Shown: positions 24,024 to 37,561 of the stretch, piece after piece
How the letters are laid out: the number at the start of each line of letters is the position of its first letter
Position numbering within the stretch: the stretch's first letter is position 1
Source of the DNA: Circinella umbellata
Lineage: Eukaryota > Mucoromycota > Mucoromycetes > Mucorales > Lichtheimiaceae
DNA: 64,000 nucleotides
Reading direction: 5' to 3'
Assembly: GCA_025093555.1 (NCBI GenBank)
Contig: JAIWNF010000001.1
Span: forward strand, 1,364,001 to 1,428,000
The notes under the pieces: model-generated
What the model was told of the DNA's origin: nothing
Databases searched by the model: none
Seen by the model: only the letters and a program-made list of their open reading frames with translations
Made by a program: the position numbers and the translations under genes

Positions 24024-24734
24024 ATGACACGCTCATTAACTTTATCCTTTTTCATTTTCGTTCTTATAAGTGTTTTAACCCATCACGTAGTTCACTCATA
24101 CTGTGTCATAAATAGAATGGAAGATGATACTCAAATCTCAGCTTTGCAAATTGACGGCCAAAGTCAAATTGGTCATGCGTTTGGGTAAATTAGTTATTTG
24201 CTATATTTATTAGTAAAATTCTCTCTTTGCTTAATGCCCTAGTTTAGTAGTAGCAGTAGTTAGTAGTACTCATATCATTTACCTGTTAATTATATTAATA
24301 CTAATATGTTAAATATAATGATGTAAATAATAGACGTCCTTTCTATAAGACTGGTATAAGTCCTGGATCAAAAGAATGCTGTAACTTTGAAAGTGGAGAA
24401 TGTAATCAAAGTCGACAGAGAAATACACCTGTTAAAATAGATGTAAGTTTCTAATAAAAAAAATTATTATATATGTACCTATTATGATCAACGTTTTGTT
24501 TTATGAATAAAATAATAAAATAGTCAAAGAAATAAATTGATAATAGAACTAACAAAACACACGGTATATTTACAGATGAGTGCCGCAAAAGACAATGGAA
24601 AGACAAAAGGAAGAGTTCGTTCTATTACTTTTCCATCTGATGGGTATATTGTAGCTAGAGGAACATTTGAGACATGTAAATTTTACACTTATAATGCGGA
24701 CCATGGAGAAGTCGCGTCTGTTTCGATGAATTAA
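24024..24734 (+). CDS. Small secreted cysteine-rich protein, array gene 3
   Basis: Three exons, 24024-24184, 24334-24442 and 24576-24734, give 142 residues. It has the signal peptide (SLTLSFFIFVLISVL), mature start SYCVIN, KECCNF, GECNQS and the DGYIVARGTFE segment. The fifth cysteine has moved: the family's KCPADGY reads TFPSDGY, and a new cysteine appears 14 positions later in FETCKFY. Introns sit at the same places as in genes 1 and 2. Likely secreted; function unknown. Confidence 0.82.
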
Positions 24735-25589
24735 GTTGTAGTTAACAAAAAAAAGCTATTTACATAGAGTATTTAAATAATTGTTAACGAATAACCTATA
24801 TTTATCCCCTCTTTTTTTTTCATTATCTATTACTATTACTACTACTATTCTCTATCAGCTCTATAATTTTCCTGTACTAATCAATAATAGTATATCTTCG
24901 TATTTTGCACCATTAAATATAAAGATAAATACATTGTGCCACATATTCTATTTTAATAAAAACAAAGATGTGATCATTGCTCTTTGCTACTCTTATACAA
25001 AACAGCATTTGTAACATATATATAATAAGCTACGGAGTACAGTCATAATCTCCAACCTATATAACTTTTGTGAATAATATAGATACGTATATCATAATGT
25101 TACTTCATAATTTTAGAACTCGGTATGGCTCTTCATAAGTTATATAACTCATAAAATAGTAATAGTTTGTCTCAATAAAGATTGCGATTCGAATTCATTA
25201 TTTATTGTTATATGTAGTACAGTAACATTGTAAACTTGTTCATTATGTATACTGTTTTTTTTAAAATGATTATACCATAACATTTTATAACGAAGAAGAT
25301 ACGAGTAGCCATTATATTTGTTATATAATAATTAGTCATTATTTTATTTTACTGGAAACAAAGAAGCCAATACTCATAATTAACGAAAATCTGGTTTATC
25401 CAATCAATGTAAAAAATAAAGTATTAAAGTCTACTACTCTTTGTTCAACAGTATATTTGTGGTGACTATTAATTCTCATTACGTAGATCATTTGTTTTTT
25501 TTATAATGTACATAAATCCATCAAAATCATTATTTTATCTTTATACTTTGAAAATGCTGTTACTAGGTAATATCAGTCGACAACAAAAA
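24735..25589. other. 3' flank of array gene 3 and spacer
   Basis: The first 290 bases match the 3' flank of gene 1, confirming that a unit of about 1.25 kb was duplicated. The rest is AT-rich, with no gene seen. Confidence 0.55.
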
Positions 25590-25794
25590 AAACAACAATT
25601 AGACGACAATGATACAAGCTAATCATAGTTTTTATTTTCTGTTGCCAGTTCCTTGATTTAAATTAATATATAAAAGGAACGCTGTTTTTTTTTTTGGGAG
25701 AAACACAAAAAGCACATAGTAGTAACTTGACTCTTCTATTCATGCAAACAATTTAAATCACTTTACCTACATTTTTCTAACCTCATTCAAAAGC
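25590..25794 (+). promoter_or_regulatory. Promoter of array gene 4
   Basis: Contains a TATA element (ATATATAAAAGG near 25665-25676) about 120 bases before the ATG. The block differs from the gene 1-3 promoter but is homologous to the relic at 23335-23560. Confidence 0.55.
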
Positions 25795-26504
25795 ATGCTT
25801 TACTATTTCTTACTACTCGCTCTTACTAGTGGTTTTATAATGATTTTACCTGGATACGTTCTTGCTTATTACATTTATATTATAATGGACAGTGATACAC
25901 GATGGCATGTTCTTGATACATGCAATAAACTTAAAAACTTAATGTAATAAACTTTAATTATTATTTTTACTATAAAAGCTCTTATTTATTCAGTACCATG
26001 TGATATTATTATTAATATTTATTTATTATTGGAATGTAATTCATAGTGAACCATTGGATTTTGATCCTGAGGCTTCTTGCAAAATGGGTCGATCCTCTCC
26101 TTGTCTGGATGAAGAAGAAGAGGATGCTTGTTCCTTTATTTCAGAAAATGTAAGTTCAAGGGTGTGTTTAAAGACTGTTATATATACAATTGTTCTTGTT
26201 ACTTTTCTTTTTATTTGCTTGATGTGTATAGTAAAAAAAAGAAGAAAGATTATTAGCATCATTAATAGTATTCGGTATATAATTTCTACAGATAATGTCA
26301 TCTATGGGATCACAAGAAAAATTAACAGTTGATAGCATTCTTTCCGAGCCAGGTGATGGATATATTGAAGCTAATGGTGTATGCTATCGTTTTCATTTAC
26401 AATATCAAGTTTGTAATGATAAGGAGCATAGGCATTCCCAAGAATCAGAAAGCTTTTTGGAACAAAAGGAATCAGATAATAGCATACAGTTAGCAGTTAA
26501 ATAA
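25795..26504 (+). CDS. Diverged secreted cysteine-rich protein, array gene 4
   Basis: Three exons, 25795-25943, 26047-26149 and 26292-26504, give 154 residues with the same intron phases as genes 1-3. The first exon alone encodes only 50 residues. It has a signal peptide (YYFLLLALTSGFIMILPGYVLA), then YYIYIIMDSDTRWHVLDTC aligning with YCVLNKMEDGTQVKVLQT of gene 1. Exon 2 has spaced cysteines and an acidic run (DEEEEDAC). Exon 3 has PGDGYIEANGVCYRF, which aligns with PADGYIVARGTFEKY, and ends in an extra hydrophilic tail of about 30 residues. The cysteine pattern differs from genes 1-3. It is an ancient paralogue, not a recent copy. Confidence 0.72.
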
Positions 26505-27303
26505 ACAAATAATCTTTTTAGTTTATATACCACTCTTCTCTTTCTTTATAGTACTATTCTATTTTCACTAAATTAATTCAGCTATAACCTTAATAAAATA
26601 TTGATTGTTTAAGTACCCAGTGAATAACGTCTGTTTTACATCTCTAAAATTATAATTTAATTTTCATTTTCTGCGAGAAATAAATATCGTTCGGCGTAAA
26701 AAAGTTATTTTGTACATTGTATTGCATGCATCACATTATATGATAAATAAAAGTAATTTTTACTAGTCCTAATATCATTTGTGTATACATAAGATCTACT
26801 ATAATATATTATATAAAGAGCACTATTTACTATCGAATCGATTTATATGCATATAGTACAAGTTTTGCTATCCACGATGTCATCTTTTCTTATTTTGTTC
26901 TGATAGCAATATATTCACAGATAACTTGCATTCTTTTGCATTGATTGTGGAACAATAAAAGTAAAACGTTTGATCCAAATCAGGTATGGATTAATATGAA
27001 TTACTTCTTAATATTCAGTAACAAAGAATAACAACCTGTATAAAAAAAATTACGACGTAGTTTGATCTAGTCTCATTCAAAATAATCAAAATGATTGAAT
27101 CGCCAATAATAATATAGGGTAACCCATTTCCTACAGACGGCTAATAGGGAGAAAGTTTTCCTAAATAGAATTGATCCCCCCATCCCCACATCTCCTCCCA
27201 CCCCCCTTTTTTTACTTTTCTGGTTAAGCCGTCCTTTTTTTAGAGAAACTCTTTAAATAGAGACAAACTCCAACTTGCGTTTTGTGTTTGTGTATGCGTG
27301 ACA
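26505..27303. other. Intergenic
   Basis: About 800 bases, AT-rich. A C-rich run (CCCCCCATCCCC...) lies near 27177-27207 and a TTTAAATAG element near 27251, plausible promoter parts of the next gene. No gene seen. Confidence 0.55.
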
Positions 27304-28779
27304 ATGACAAGGTTCGATTCATAATAAATTGTTTCATTCGCGGGATTTGACTCATTTTATTTATATTAACAACTTTTTTTTTTGTTCAGTCCAGTTGGAA
27401 GTAAACCTTTACTTGGCTTTTCTACTTGGTCAACACAAATTCTTGACGACGTACCAGGCTATGGTGGTCATACTGAACCTTGGTATAAACGCACACTTTT
27501 TTTTTTAATTTATATTTGAAAGGGAAGCACTCATTTATTTTATTTTGTTTGTTGGAATGGGTTATATTTTTTTTTAAAAAAAAAAAGGTTCAATGAAGAA
27601 TCCTTAAAAGACATTTCGGATACCATGAAGGCCAAAATGCCACAATACGAATACATTAATATTGATTCAGGATGGTCAGAAACTTGTGACGAATATGGTC
27701 GGTGGACATATCGAAAAGATTTATTTCCTAATGGGTTACGTGCACTATCGGATCATTTGGCACGTAACCATCAACGGCTGGGATTATATATATTACCGGG
27801 AATAAGGAAAGAAGCTTTAGAAGGTCGGATCAAGGGACATGAAAATATTCGAATTGCTGATCTGGTCACGCGGAAAAAACAAGGGAACGCATTTAAAGGT
27901 GCCACCTATATGCCTGATGAACATAATGAATATGTACAAGCATATTATGATTCTATTGCGGATTTATTTGAAGAATGGGGTATAGGCTATATCAAGATTG
28001 ATGGATGTGGGCCAAGTAATGAACTTCAAGACATGGATACCAGAAAATGCTTGTATATGATGCACAAGGCATTTTCAAAACATAATATTTGGATTGAATT
28101 ATCATGGGCATTGGATCCACAATTTGCTGACGATTGGATGACCATTGCTAATGGTGCACGGATACATATTGATATTGAAAGTTATAGTTCGAAATCCATG
28201 ACAACATCCTATCGTATTTTCCAACGCATGTCCTATGTAGAAAAGTGGAGTCATATACAAACCGAGGGCAAGAAATTTTATATCGATTTGGATGCTGTTT
28301 TAGTCGGTATGACAGTTGATGGAAAATGTGTAGATGGATTGGATAATGATGATGTCCGAATGTCATATATTAGTTTTTGGGCATTAGTGAGCTCAGTATT
28401 TTGTATTGGTGCGGATCCACGCAAGTTGCCACAAAAGTATCTTGCCATGTTAAATCATCCCGTGATTTTGGATATCCATCAATCTGGTGTCATTTCTCGA
28501 CCCATTGGTTCTGGTAATACTTGGTTGAACCGTAAACAAGTATGGTGGAAAAAATTAGCGGATGGTCGATTATGTGTTGGCCTTTTTAATGCTCATGTAT
28601 ATCCTTTTATGCTTGGTATCAGTCGTGAAGTTAAATTCGAATTTACAGAATTAGGTGTTGAAGAAGTGGAAGCCAAGGATGCATGGAGTGGTGAAGTGTT
28701 AGGTCGATTTGCAAAAACATACAGTACAGTACTTCGACCTGGACAATGTCAATTATTATTACTCCGTGTCATTCGCTAA
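27304..28779 (+). CDS. Alpha-galactosidase-like glycoside hydrolase (GH27)
   Basis: Three exons, 27304-27311, 27390-27482 and 27588-28779, give 430 residues. The family opening SKPLLGFSTW, the INIDSGW strand, the nucleophile strand YIKIDGCG (Asp ~172) and the acid/base region ARIHIDIES (Asp ~229) are in family order, and the C-terminal beta domain (AKDAWSGEVL...RPGQCQLLLL) is complete. It should hydrolyse terminal alpha-D-galactosyl residues, but the substrate pocket departs from well-studied fungal enzymes (IDGC in place of YDNC), so specificity is open. No signal peptide is visible, so it may be intracellular. The first exon encodes only two codons and part of a third, and its donor GTTCGA is weak, so the extreme N-terminus is uncertain. 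Confidence 0.8.
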
Positions 28780-28975
28780 GTGTATAAATACATACTTATA
28801 TTTAAATGAATTAGAACGTTATAAACAAAACTAAAAGTGAAAGAGTTAAAAAAAAGAGAAGAGTGTTTCCCCTCCCCCTCCTTTTCCAAAATTTTGTGTA
28901 TATAATTATTATATTATTAAATAGAAAGTGGGGAAAAAAACAAATGTACGCGTATATATTTATATATAATAGATG

Positions 28976-28976
28976 G

Positions 28977-29010
<34 letters not shown>

Positions 29011-29017
29011 GTGTGTA
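28976..29017. repeat. (GTT)n(GT)n microsatellite
   Basis: About ten GTT repeats followed by GTGTGTGTGT, immediately after the 3' end of the SNARE gene on the opposite strand. Confidence 0.9.
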
Positions 29018-29027
29018 TAATATGGTA

Positions 29028-30552
29028 TTATGATTTATGTGCTTTAGCGATTAAAATCATGATGAGTAAAAATATAAAGAGAATTAATAACAGAATAAGC
29101 TTACGCTTCCTAGTTTTGCTTTGGTAATGTGCACCCTATTATAATATATATAAAAAATACTTAATATTCTTCTATAACTTCCCTCCTTTTTTTTGCCTTA
29201 ACCTTCTTGTCTTTATTACCTTATCCAATTCTACAGTAGCTTCTTTAACCTGCACTGCTGTTTGTTCTATATTATAATCGATTCGATCCAATAAAGTACC
29301 TTGATCAATAACCAATGTCTGTAAATCTCGAAATATTTCTGCTAATTGATGTATTGATTTGGCGATTTGTGTGACTTCTCGCTCTCGTTGATCAATAACC
29401 GCATCATTACTCTCAATAACAGCTAATTGTGATTCTGTAAATCCCTATTATATAGATATATAGATATTTATCACGTGAGTATATAATTATTATTAATTTT
29501 ATGCCAAGAATAATCATACATCCAAGGCAACCCATAATTATTACTTACTAATTGTGTATCTTCATCTAATAAAAGTTCAGCAGCTTCATTACTTAAATTT
29601 GATTCCAATCCTAATATATTTGCTTTACGATTTTCTTGACCTTGCATTTCTAAAGAAAATATATTGATTTATCAATTAAATTAATATTTCATTTTGGGAT
29701 TTTAAATTTAAAGCAATCATATAGAATAAAAAAAAACTTACTTTGTAAATAAGTTGATTGCATTTTTCGAAAAGAAGTAGATACATCTTGTACTTTTGTT
29801 GCTAAACTTGTTTGAATATTTCGTGCTAAAGCATTTTCTTGGTCTGCTCCTTGATTACTTGAATGAATTCGTTGAATATCTCGTTTTATACGATAAAATT
29901 CCTAACAATGGTATGAATATCATTTTTTGAATAAGAATATAAAGTGTAGCCTTCCCTGAATCTATATTCCTCTTTCTCTTTTTATTTACGTTGGTTATTT
30001 CAGACGTTAATTGTTCGATTGCTGCTTCATCGGATGATCTATCGTCGAAACCAGGTAATAAATGTTTACGATGCATACCCTGTAATCGAGTAACTAATAT
30101 ATACCGTAAACTGATGAGCTTTATATATACATATATTATTTTAATGCCAAGTTGACTTTTATAAATACGTGTACTTTTAACAGGAATATATGAACTATGT
30201 TTTATTTCTATCATTATTACTAACTTTTATCTTTGACTTGGTCTAATGTGTCGTCTACTTCTTCAACAATGTCAACCCTATTAGCATTTTAGTTTTTTAA
30301 TATATATTCATGTATGTGTGTTAATAAGAGCCGGGTACCTAATTGAACAAGGGTCAATTAATGTATGTACCAGCATAAAATAAAAATAAAAACTTACCAT
30401 TGAGGTGGAAGGACTGACATTTCAATAACACTATCCGAACTTTCAATTAAACCTTGTGTCTCGGAACCCGAGATTTGATGATTAGACGACCCTGTTCTTG
30501 CATATGAATTACGAAACTGCAAAAATAGCAGTGTCCGACTTCGGGTTGCCAT
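29028..30552 (-). CDS. TLG2: Qa-SNARE, Tlg2/syntaxin-16 family
   Basis: Seven exons, 30552-30398, 30277-30225, 30093-29990, 29901-29742, 29649-29549, 29444-29220 and 29135-29028, give 301 residues; all phases agree. The N-terminus MATRSRTLLFLQFRNSY matches syntaxin-16. The Habc region follows, with SEITN, EFYRIKRDIQRI and SFRKMQSTYLQ. The SNARE helix runs from about residue 205 to 265 with the zero-layer Gln in LVIDQGTLLDRIDYN. A basic KTRKRK precedes a C-terminal tail anchor (LILLLILFIFLLIMILIA). It works in fusion of endosome-derived vesicles with the trans-Golgi network, with a Vps45-type SM partner. The tail-anchor exon is separate and would be missed by ORF finding: reading through the last intron gives a stop without a membrane segment. 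Confidence 0.9.
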
Positions 30553-32696
30553 TCTTTATATATAGTTGTATATATATTGTCGACTCGTTAATAAAGGTTT
30601 TGAGAGAGAGAAGGAGAAAAAAAAACGTGATACAGCTTACGCACGGAAGATGAAAAAATGCAGGTTACTAAGTTTTGTTTGGTGAAATATAATTATGCAC
30701 ACACACACACATTATCCGCGTTTCTTTCCGCACCCAGGCAACCGAAAAAAAAAATCAGACAGCATATTTTCCACCTTTTGTTTCTTATACGAATGCTCAC
30801 TCAAACATTTCAAAAATAAGGAGTGAAACAACTTATTTTCTTGTTATATATTTTTAAAACTATCAACCATAATTGTTAAACTTTTTTAATCAAATTTTAT
30901 TTTTATTTTTACGTATACCTTTTGAAGAACAGAAATAGCAGCAGAAAAAAAAAGAGATAGTTCATTATGTATACATATTTATAAGATACACTATTTTTGT
31001 TTGACATATGTAGAAGTGATACGTAGCTGTGGAGACAAGGATCTTTTACTATTATAGTAACTAAAATTTAAAAATGAAACGCTCACTTTGTACCCTTTTA
31101 CATATGCAGCGATTTCTGTTCCAAAGATTTCTTTAGATCAATAAAGAGCCAAGTTGACAACAACCGCTATAATATTTAGAATGACACTATAAAGACAAGC
31201 CTATAAACAGCGGCCAAATTTGTATTGTTTATAATGTAAGTTTTAATCACATCTTTACGTATTTTTTGAATAATCGGTATCAAAAAAGAATTTATCTATT
31301 TCTGAAAAGACAAAAGACACTTGATGTGTAGTTGCTTTTATTAAAATAATGTGAACAAGATGAATGGTGTATATCTTCTATATATTCTGTATACGTAGCA
31401 TAGTAACAGTATGAAATTAGTCGATTGAAAATTAACGGAAGGAAAAGAAGATGACTTTAAACACAGTATGTATTTATTATCCACATGTTAGTTCATAATC
31501 ATTAATGCGTGAAGACATTAAATACGTACCTGCACGTTCATACTTTTCTTATGAATAACCTTTAATTATTTTTCACTGCTTTCTTTCCAAAGCAACACTT
31601 CGGTCAAATATGGAAATTGTTTCTATGGACGTAAAACTATTATTTCTCATTATATAAATCCCAGTCCAAGGCTTTGGATTATTAAACAAGCAAAATGGTT
31701 TAACATTAAAAATAAACTTGATATGGAATGCCTATTTTTTTTTTCACTTTTCCTAGTGTGCAGTGTTCTGCCCAAATAGTCGGTTTTTCACGTGGCTGGA
31801 AAAAAATGAGTGTACTTTAAATAATAACATTTCATCATACATAATAATAATAAAAAAAGCTATTGAATGATATATATTGCACGGCAGTAATAATTTCGTT
31901 AATGCTTTCTTATTTATTACCAATATATAATAATAAAGTTTTGTTTACAATGATCTTTTACAGCGACATATTTTGAGTTTAATAATGAGTTACCTATGTG
32001 AACTTGATTAACTATTTTATGTGCGGATGATGAGTCGATTACTTAGGGATTACTCATATATGTAAAACTCTTTTATTCTTTGTTCTACACGGACGAGGCG
32101 CAAGGCACCGTTATCCGATTTTACTCAATTTTCTTTTCTGGGATAGATGTCGTCTTGCATATGTATTAGGTATTAATCTCTTGTAAAATATAAGATAAAG
32201 AGGTAACTATTCTTAAAAGTAAGTAATATTCTACCTTTTTCTTGTGTACGTAATTAACAGAGAGAGAGAGATAAAACATTAATGCTTTTAATTGTAAACT
32301 TTGGATTCTTTCGGTAACACAAGAATAGCTGATTGACTCTATTTATACTGATTATTAATACAACCATTTGATCATTAATGCTACATCCCCTTTCTTTAGC
32401 ATTAACATAGTTACCAACTATGCACTCAATTTAGCACACTATAGTATCTAATGGTCATACAAAAAAGTGACAAACAAATGACTAAGAAATGACTAAGAGA
32501 TTAGTAACAAATTATTGAATGCTAATAAGCATTGTTCAAATGATAAAACATATTCAGTACCCTTATTGAATATATTACAGATATGTCAAAAAAAAGAGAA
32601 AAAAGACGTGTGCCTTATATAGGCACAACAATTTTATTTATAAATAGCGAGCAAAGTTTTAACAAAAGTTTATTATTTAGTTGCTACAAAATAAAA
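30553..32696. other. Intergenic between divergent genes
   Basis: About 2.1 kb between the SNARE gene (minus) and the Old Yellow Enzyme gene (plus). It holds a short CA microsatellite near 30700 and AT-rich sequence. An in-frame upstream ATG at 32583 would extend the enzyme by 38 non-conserved residues; I treat this as leader. No other gene seen. Confidence 0.55.
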
Positions 32697-34180
<1,484 letters not shown>

Positions 34181-34884
34181 AAATCTTAATTCCATTTCAA
34201 ATGTATTATTCCACCTTATATTTATTGTAGTCCCTGATTCTTAATAAACACACTAGACTGTGTTTCTCACCAAACAGCAATAAAGAAAAAGTTGTTGCTG
34301 ATATATGTAATTGTAATAATAAAATTATCCTTGATGATGTTATATACAAAGGCACACGGTTAAATTTTTATTTAGCGCTGGCAATGCTTCCCATATAAAT
34401 TGTTGACGTACTTGAGTATGTGTGTAGGAAGAGAATGCAATATTACTGAATCAATGTCATATAGCTCACTGATTATCTATAAAATCAATTGCTTTCGTTT
34501 CTTTTGGGTGGCAGTATATCATCCATCACGATTGTCATACGTCGTTTCTACCTATCTGTACGATAACAAAGATCTTTCCCCAATCAACCTAAACAAATCC
34601 AAATATAATAATCTCTAATTATGATCACTTAACATCCGTTTATATTCTTTTTGTTATTTCCCCCCGTATAATGAACTCGTATTGATGTTGTGTTGCTGTC
34701 ATTGCGTATATATATATAGGCGTGTTTTATAAAATATAAACGTACGTATACTCTCCTCCAAAAAAAAAGCTCTTGCCAAAACCAACCACACACACACACA
34801 CAAATAATAATAACCAGATTAAAGTAGGAAAAAAAATAGTTTGTATGAAAAAAAAAACTAAAAGTAAATTTGAATTTATTTCGT
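34181..34884. other. Convergent intergenic region
   Basis: About 700 bases between the 3' ends of the Old Yellow Enzyme and eL18 genes. Contains a CA microsatellite (34785-34802) and an open frame at 34400-34618 without recognisable product. Nothing else seen. Confidence 0.6.
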
Positions 34885-35780
34885 TTAGACCTTGAAACCA
34901 CGGCTTGCACGCTTACCACGAGCACGTTCGAACTTGCGACCCTTGGAACGAACATAAGGCTTCTTGTTCTTGTGGGGACCCATACCGAAATGCTTAACAG
35001 CTTCACGGCTGTTCTTAGCACCACGAACCAAGACAGTGTTGGAACCAGTAGGGGCACGAAGAGCCAATTGATCCAAAGTCAAAACTTCACCACCAGCCTT
35101 CAAGATACGGGCCTTGGCAGTCTTGGAAACAGTAAGAGCAGCGAGGGAAAGCTTGGGAACTTCCAAAAGACGCGAGTCATCAGTAACTTTACCAACAACA
35201 ACCAAGGTCTTGCCTTCCTTGGCGCTCTTGACCAAACGTGAAATACTGACGGGAGGACGGTTGATGCGAGACATAAACAAACGCTTCAAGACAACCTTGT
35301 TGAAGTTGGCATCAGTACGGCGGGCAAGGAAACGGTACAACTATTGAAAGTGTAAAAAAAAAACACGATTATTATTTCTATTTTTTTTTTTGCAGGAATT
35401 TTGACTTTAGAAATTTTTAATTTCTATAAAAGAAAAAAATGGACATGCCTTGACCAACAAAAGTTGGTAAACGTTCTCGGATTTAGGAGCCGTTCGGTTG
35501 GTGTTCTTAACGTGGTGGTGCTTAAGGTCGATACCCTATTGTCCAATTTTTTTAAAAAATAAAAAATAAATGGGCAAAAAATGAAAATGACAATTGACAT
35601 GGTGGGGTGAGTATGAATCCAAAAAAAAAAAAATTAGGGTTGATTTAATCCATCCATATCAAAAATGCATCCATCCATTTTCAGAATGAATTATCGATTT
35701 GTTGGTTCGTTTTCTTTTGATGTATTTCGATGGATTCCTAATCGTTTCTATGGTTTTTTACTACTCCTTTAACTCACCAT
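34885..35780 (-). CDS. RPL18: 60S ribosomal protein eL18
   Basis: Three exons: 35780-35778 (the ATG alone), 35535-35449 and 35340-34885, giving 181 residues (yeast eL18 has 186). The sequence is plainly eL18: [51 protein letters not shown], then LAPTGSN-type [14 protein letters not shown] and the basic tail [18 protein letters not shown]. It is a structural protein of the large subunit. The first exon carries only the start codon, followed by GTGAGT. The second intron begins with GC (AAG/GCATGT) and ends TAG, fixed by the conserved LVK/LYRF junction. The codon choice looks more GC-rich and selective than in neighbouring genes, as expected for high expression. Confidence 0.95.
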
Positions 35781-37561
35781 GATGCCGAGGGATATGGAGA
35801 AAGAGGTCGGAGCACTGTTCGACAATGATCGTTAGTTTTGCTTACAACAACCGGCCACTGGAAAACCTACCGGATTTGGATATTGAAACCCCGCTATCTT
35901 TTATATAAAGTTATAATTCTTTGCATATTAAATAGATAATTGAATTACAAGATGAATGACTGATTTTTTTTCTATATGAAAGGAGTTGTTTTACTATTTA
36001 TAGCCTTTGAGTTTTTTAATATTAAAAAAAAGAATAACCTGCTCGTAATCAATTTATAGTTATTATTGCATTTAACAGTTTGATACCATTTAGTAGTACT
36101 ATGATTTAAAAATAATACCTTTTATAAACAAATAACATGTTGAAAATCGTTTGAGTAGATTAGTTGATACAATCATATGTATGGGAGAGCGTGGACTCTT
36201 TTTTGGGGGGGAGGGGAGGTTAGATATAAAAATAATACATCACTACTGTAATCAGGAGTATAAACCTTTCGTGATCAATGTGATTTTTTAGAGGATGATA
36301 TCCGATAGTATACAGAGATGATCAATATAAAACTACCAAGTGCTGGCGACCACTCAGCTATAGAACACCTTTCCATAAAAAAAACTCAAGGTATTACGTA
36401 TTGAAAAAGGAAATGCTAAAACTTATTGTGAGCACATTATTCTTTTTATACAGCTTGTTCAATTTTTATTGAACAATTACTACTTGATTATTGTTGTTGT
36501 CATTTGTTAATAGATATATTATTCAGCACTAAACTGAAAGAATATTGACGCTTTTAGATAACAAATGTTATTTATTCAAGTTAGATTCCATCATTGTCGT
36601 TCCAGAGAAGTTTCTTTTTCTTTATGAAATGTAACAACATATAGCCTGTTGCCATCAATAATACGTTTTTTAGTCGTCAATCAGCAGAAACTTGCTGTTG
36701 TCGCTCATAACTTTTTTTTTCTTGTTGTCGACAACAGGTCGGCTCTACTTTTTTTTTGCTGATTGACCATTAAAAGCGGCGAAAGAACACTTGGTATCGC
36801 CCAGATGACCACTATCAAGTCATGCCATCCCTCTCTGACGGTACTTCATCTTACTTCACTGTGTCTTTTGGTTATGCCTTTACTATTGTTCTGTCGTCTT
36901 CTATGCTTAAATTTATTACATTATAGATCTTTAAACGATTTTAATATCTTGTTAATAACGCTTGATATAAATAATATGATAGAAGAACTTCATAATGATA
37001 AGATTTTAAAAACACACACTTTTTTCGTCTAATCAAAGTTATTGCATGTATCATATGTTTTTGCTTTTTTACTACTCAAATATTATTATCCTTTTCTCGG
37101 GGCTAATGATTTCCAAAAAAAAAACAATGAAATTATCAAGTATATCTATAACAATCAAATGATATATTTTTAAAGTTATCGATTTATCACTGTTTTCTTA
37201 GCGTAAATAGCATTTTCAATTAAAAAAAATAATAATTATTATACAGGATCTGATTATATAGTATTCAACTTAATGCATCTCTTCTATATATATCATTCTA
37301 TATAAGTCATATGATTACATAAGAGGAAAAAGCTCTTGCGGAGCTTTCTCTTTCTTCATGGCCAAAGTCACGGAATTTTTTTTTTTTTGGTTCTAAAATA
37401 AGGTAGGGAAAAATGAGTAAAAGAGAGTTTAGGAGTGTAACCCAAAAAAAAAAACTTAGACACACACCCCCCTTGTCATTCTCCAAGAAACAAAAAAAAA
37501 AAAAAAAAAAGAAAAGAACAAAACAACCCATTGAAATAATTCTTTTTTTTTAAAAAAAAAT
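35781..37561. other. Intergenic between divergent eL18 and TOM70
   Basis: About 1.8 kb. Holds a nested inverted repeat (36676-36767), a G-run near 36202-36218, and purine/pyrimidine-rich promoter DNA before TOM70 (37371-37560). An open frame at 36763-37032 starts inside the inverted repeat and has no recognisable product. Confidence 0.55.
36676..36767. repeat. Nested inverted repeat (possible hairpin element)
   Basis: Outer arms GTCAATCAGCA (36676-36686) and TGCTGATTGAC (36757-36767) enclose inner arms CTGTTGTCG (36695-36703) and CGACAACAG (36729-36737). Two nested perfect stems of 11 and 9 bp in 92 bases could be a small foldback element or structured RNA. No target duplication was identified. 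Confidence 0.6.

Noticed and set aside
35449..35778. Possible small nucleolar RNA in the eL18 introns
   Set aside because: I looked for C/D box pairs and found none convincing.
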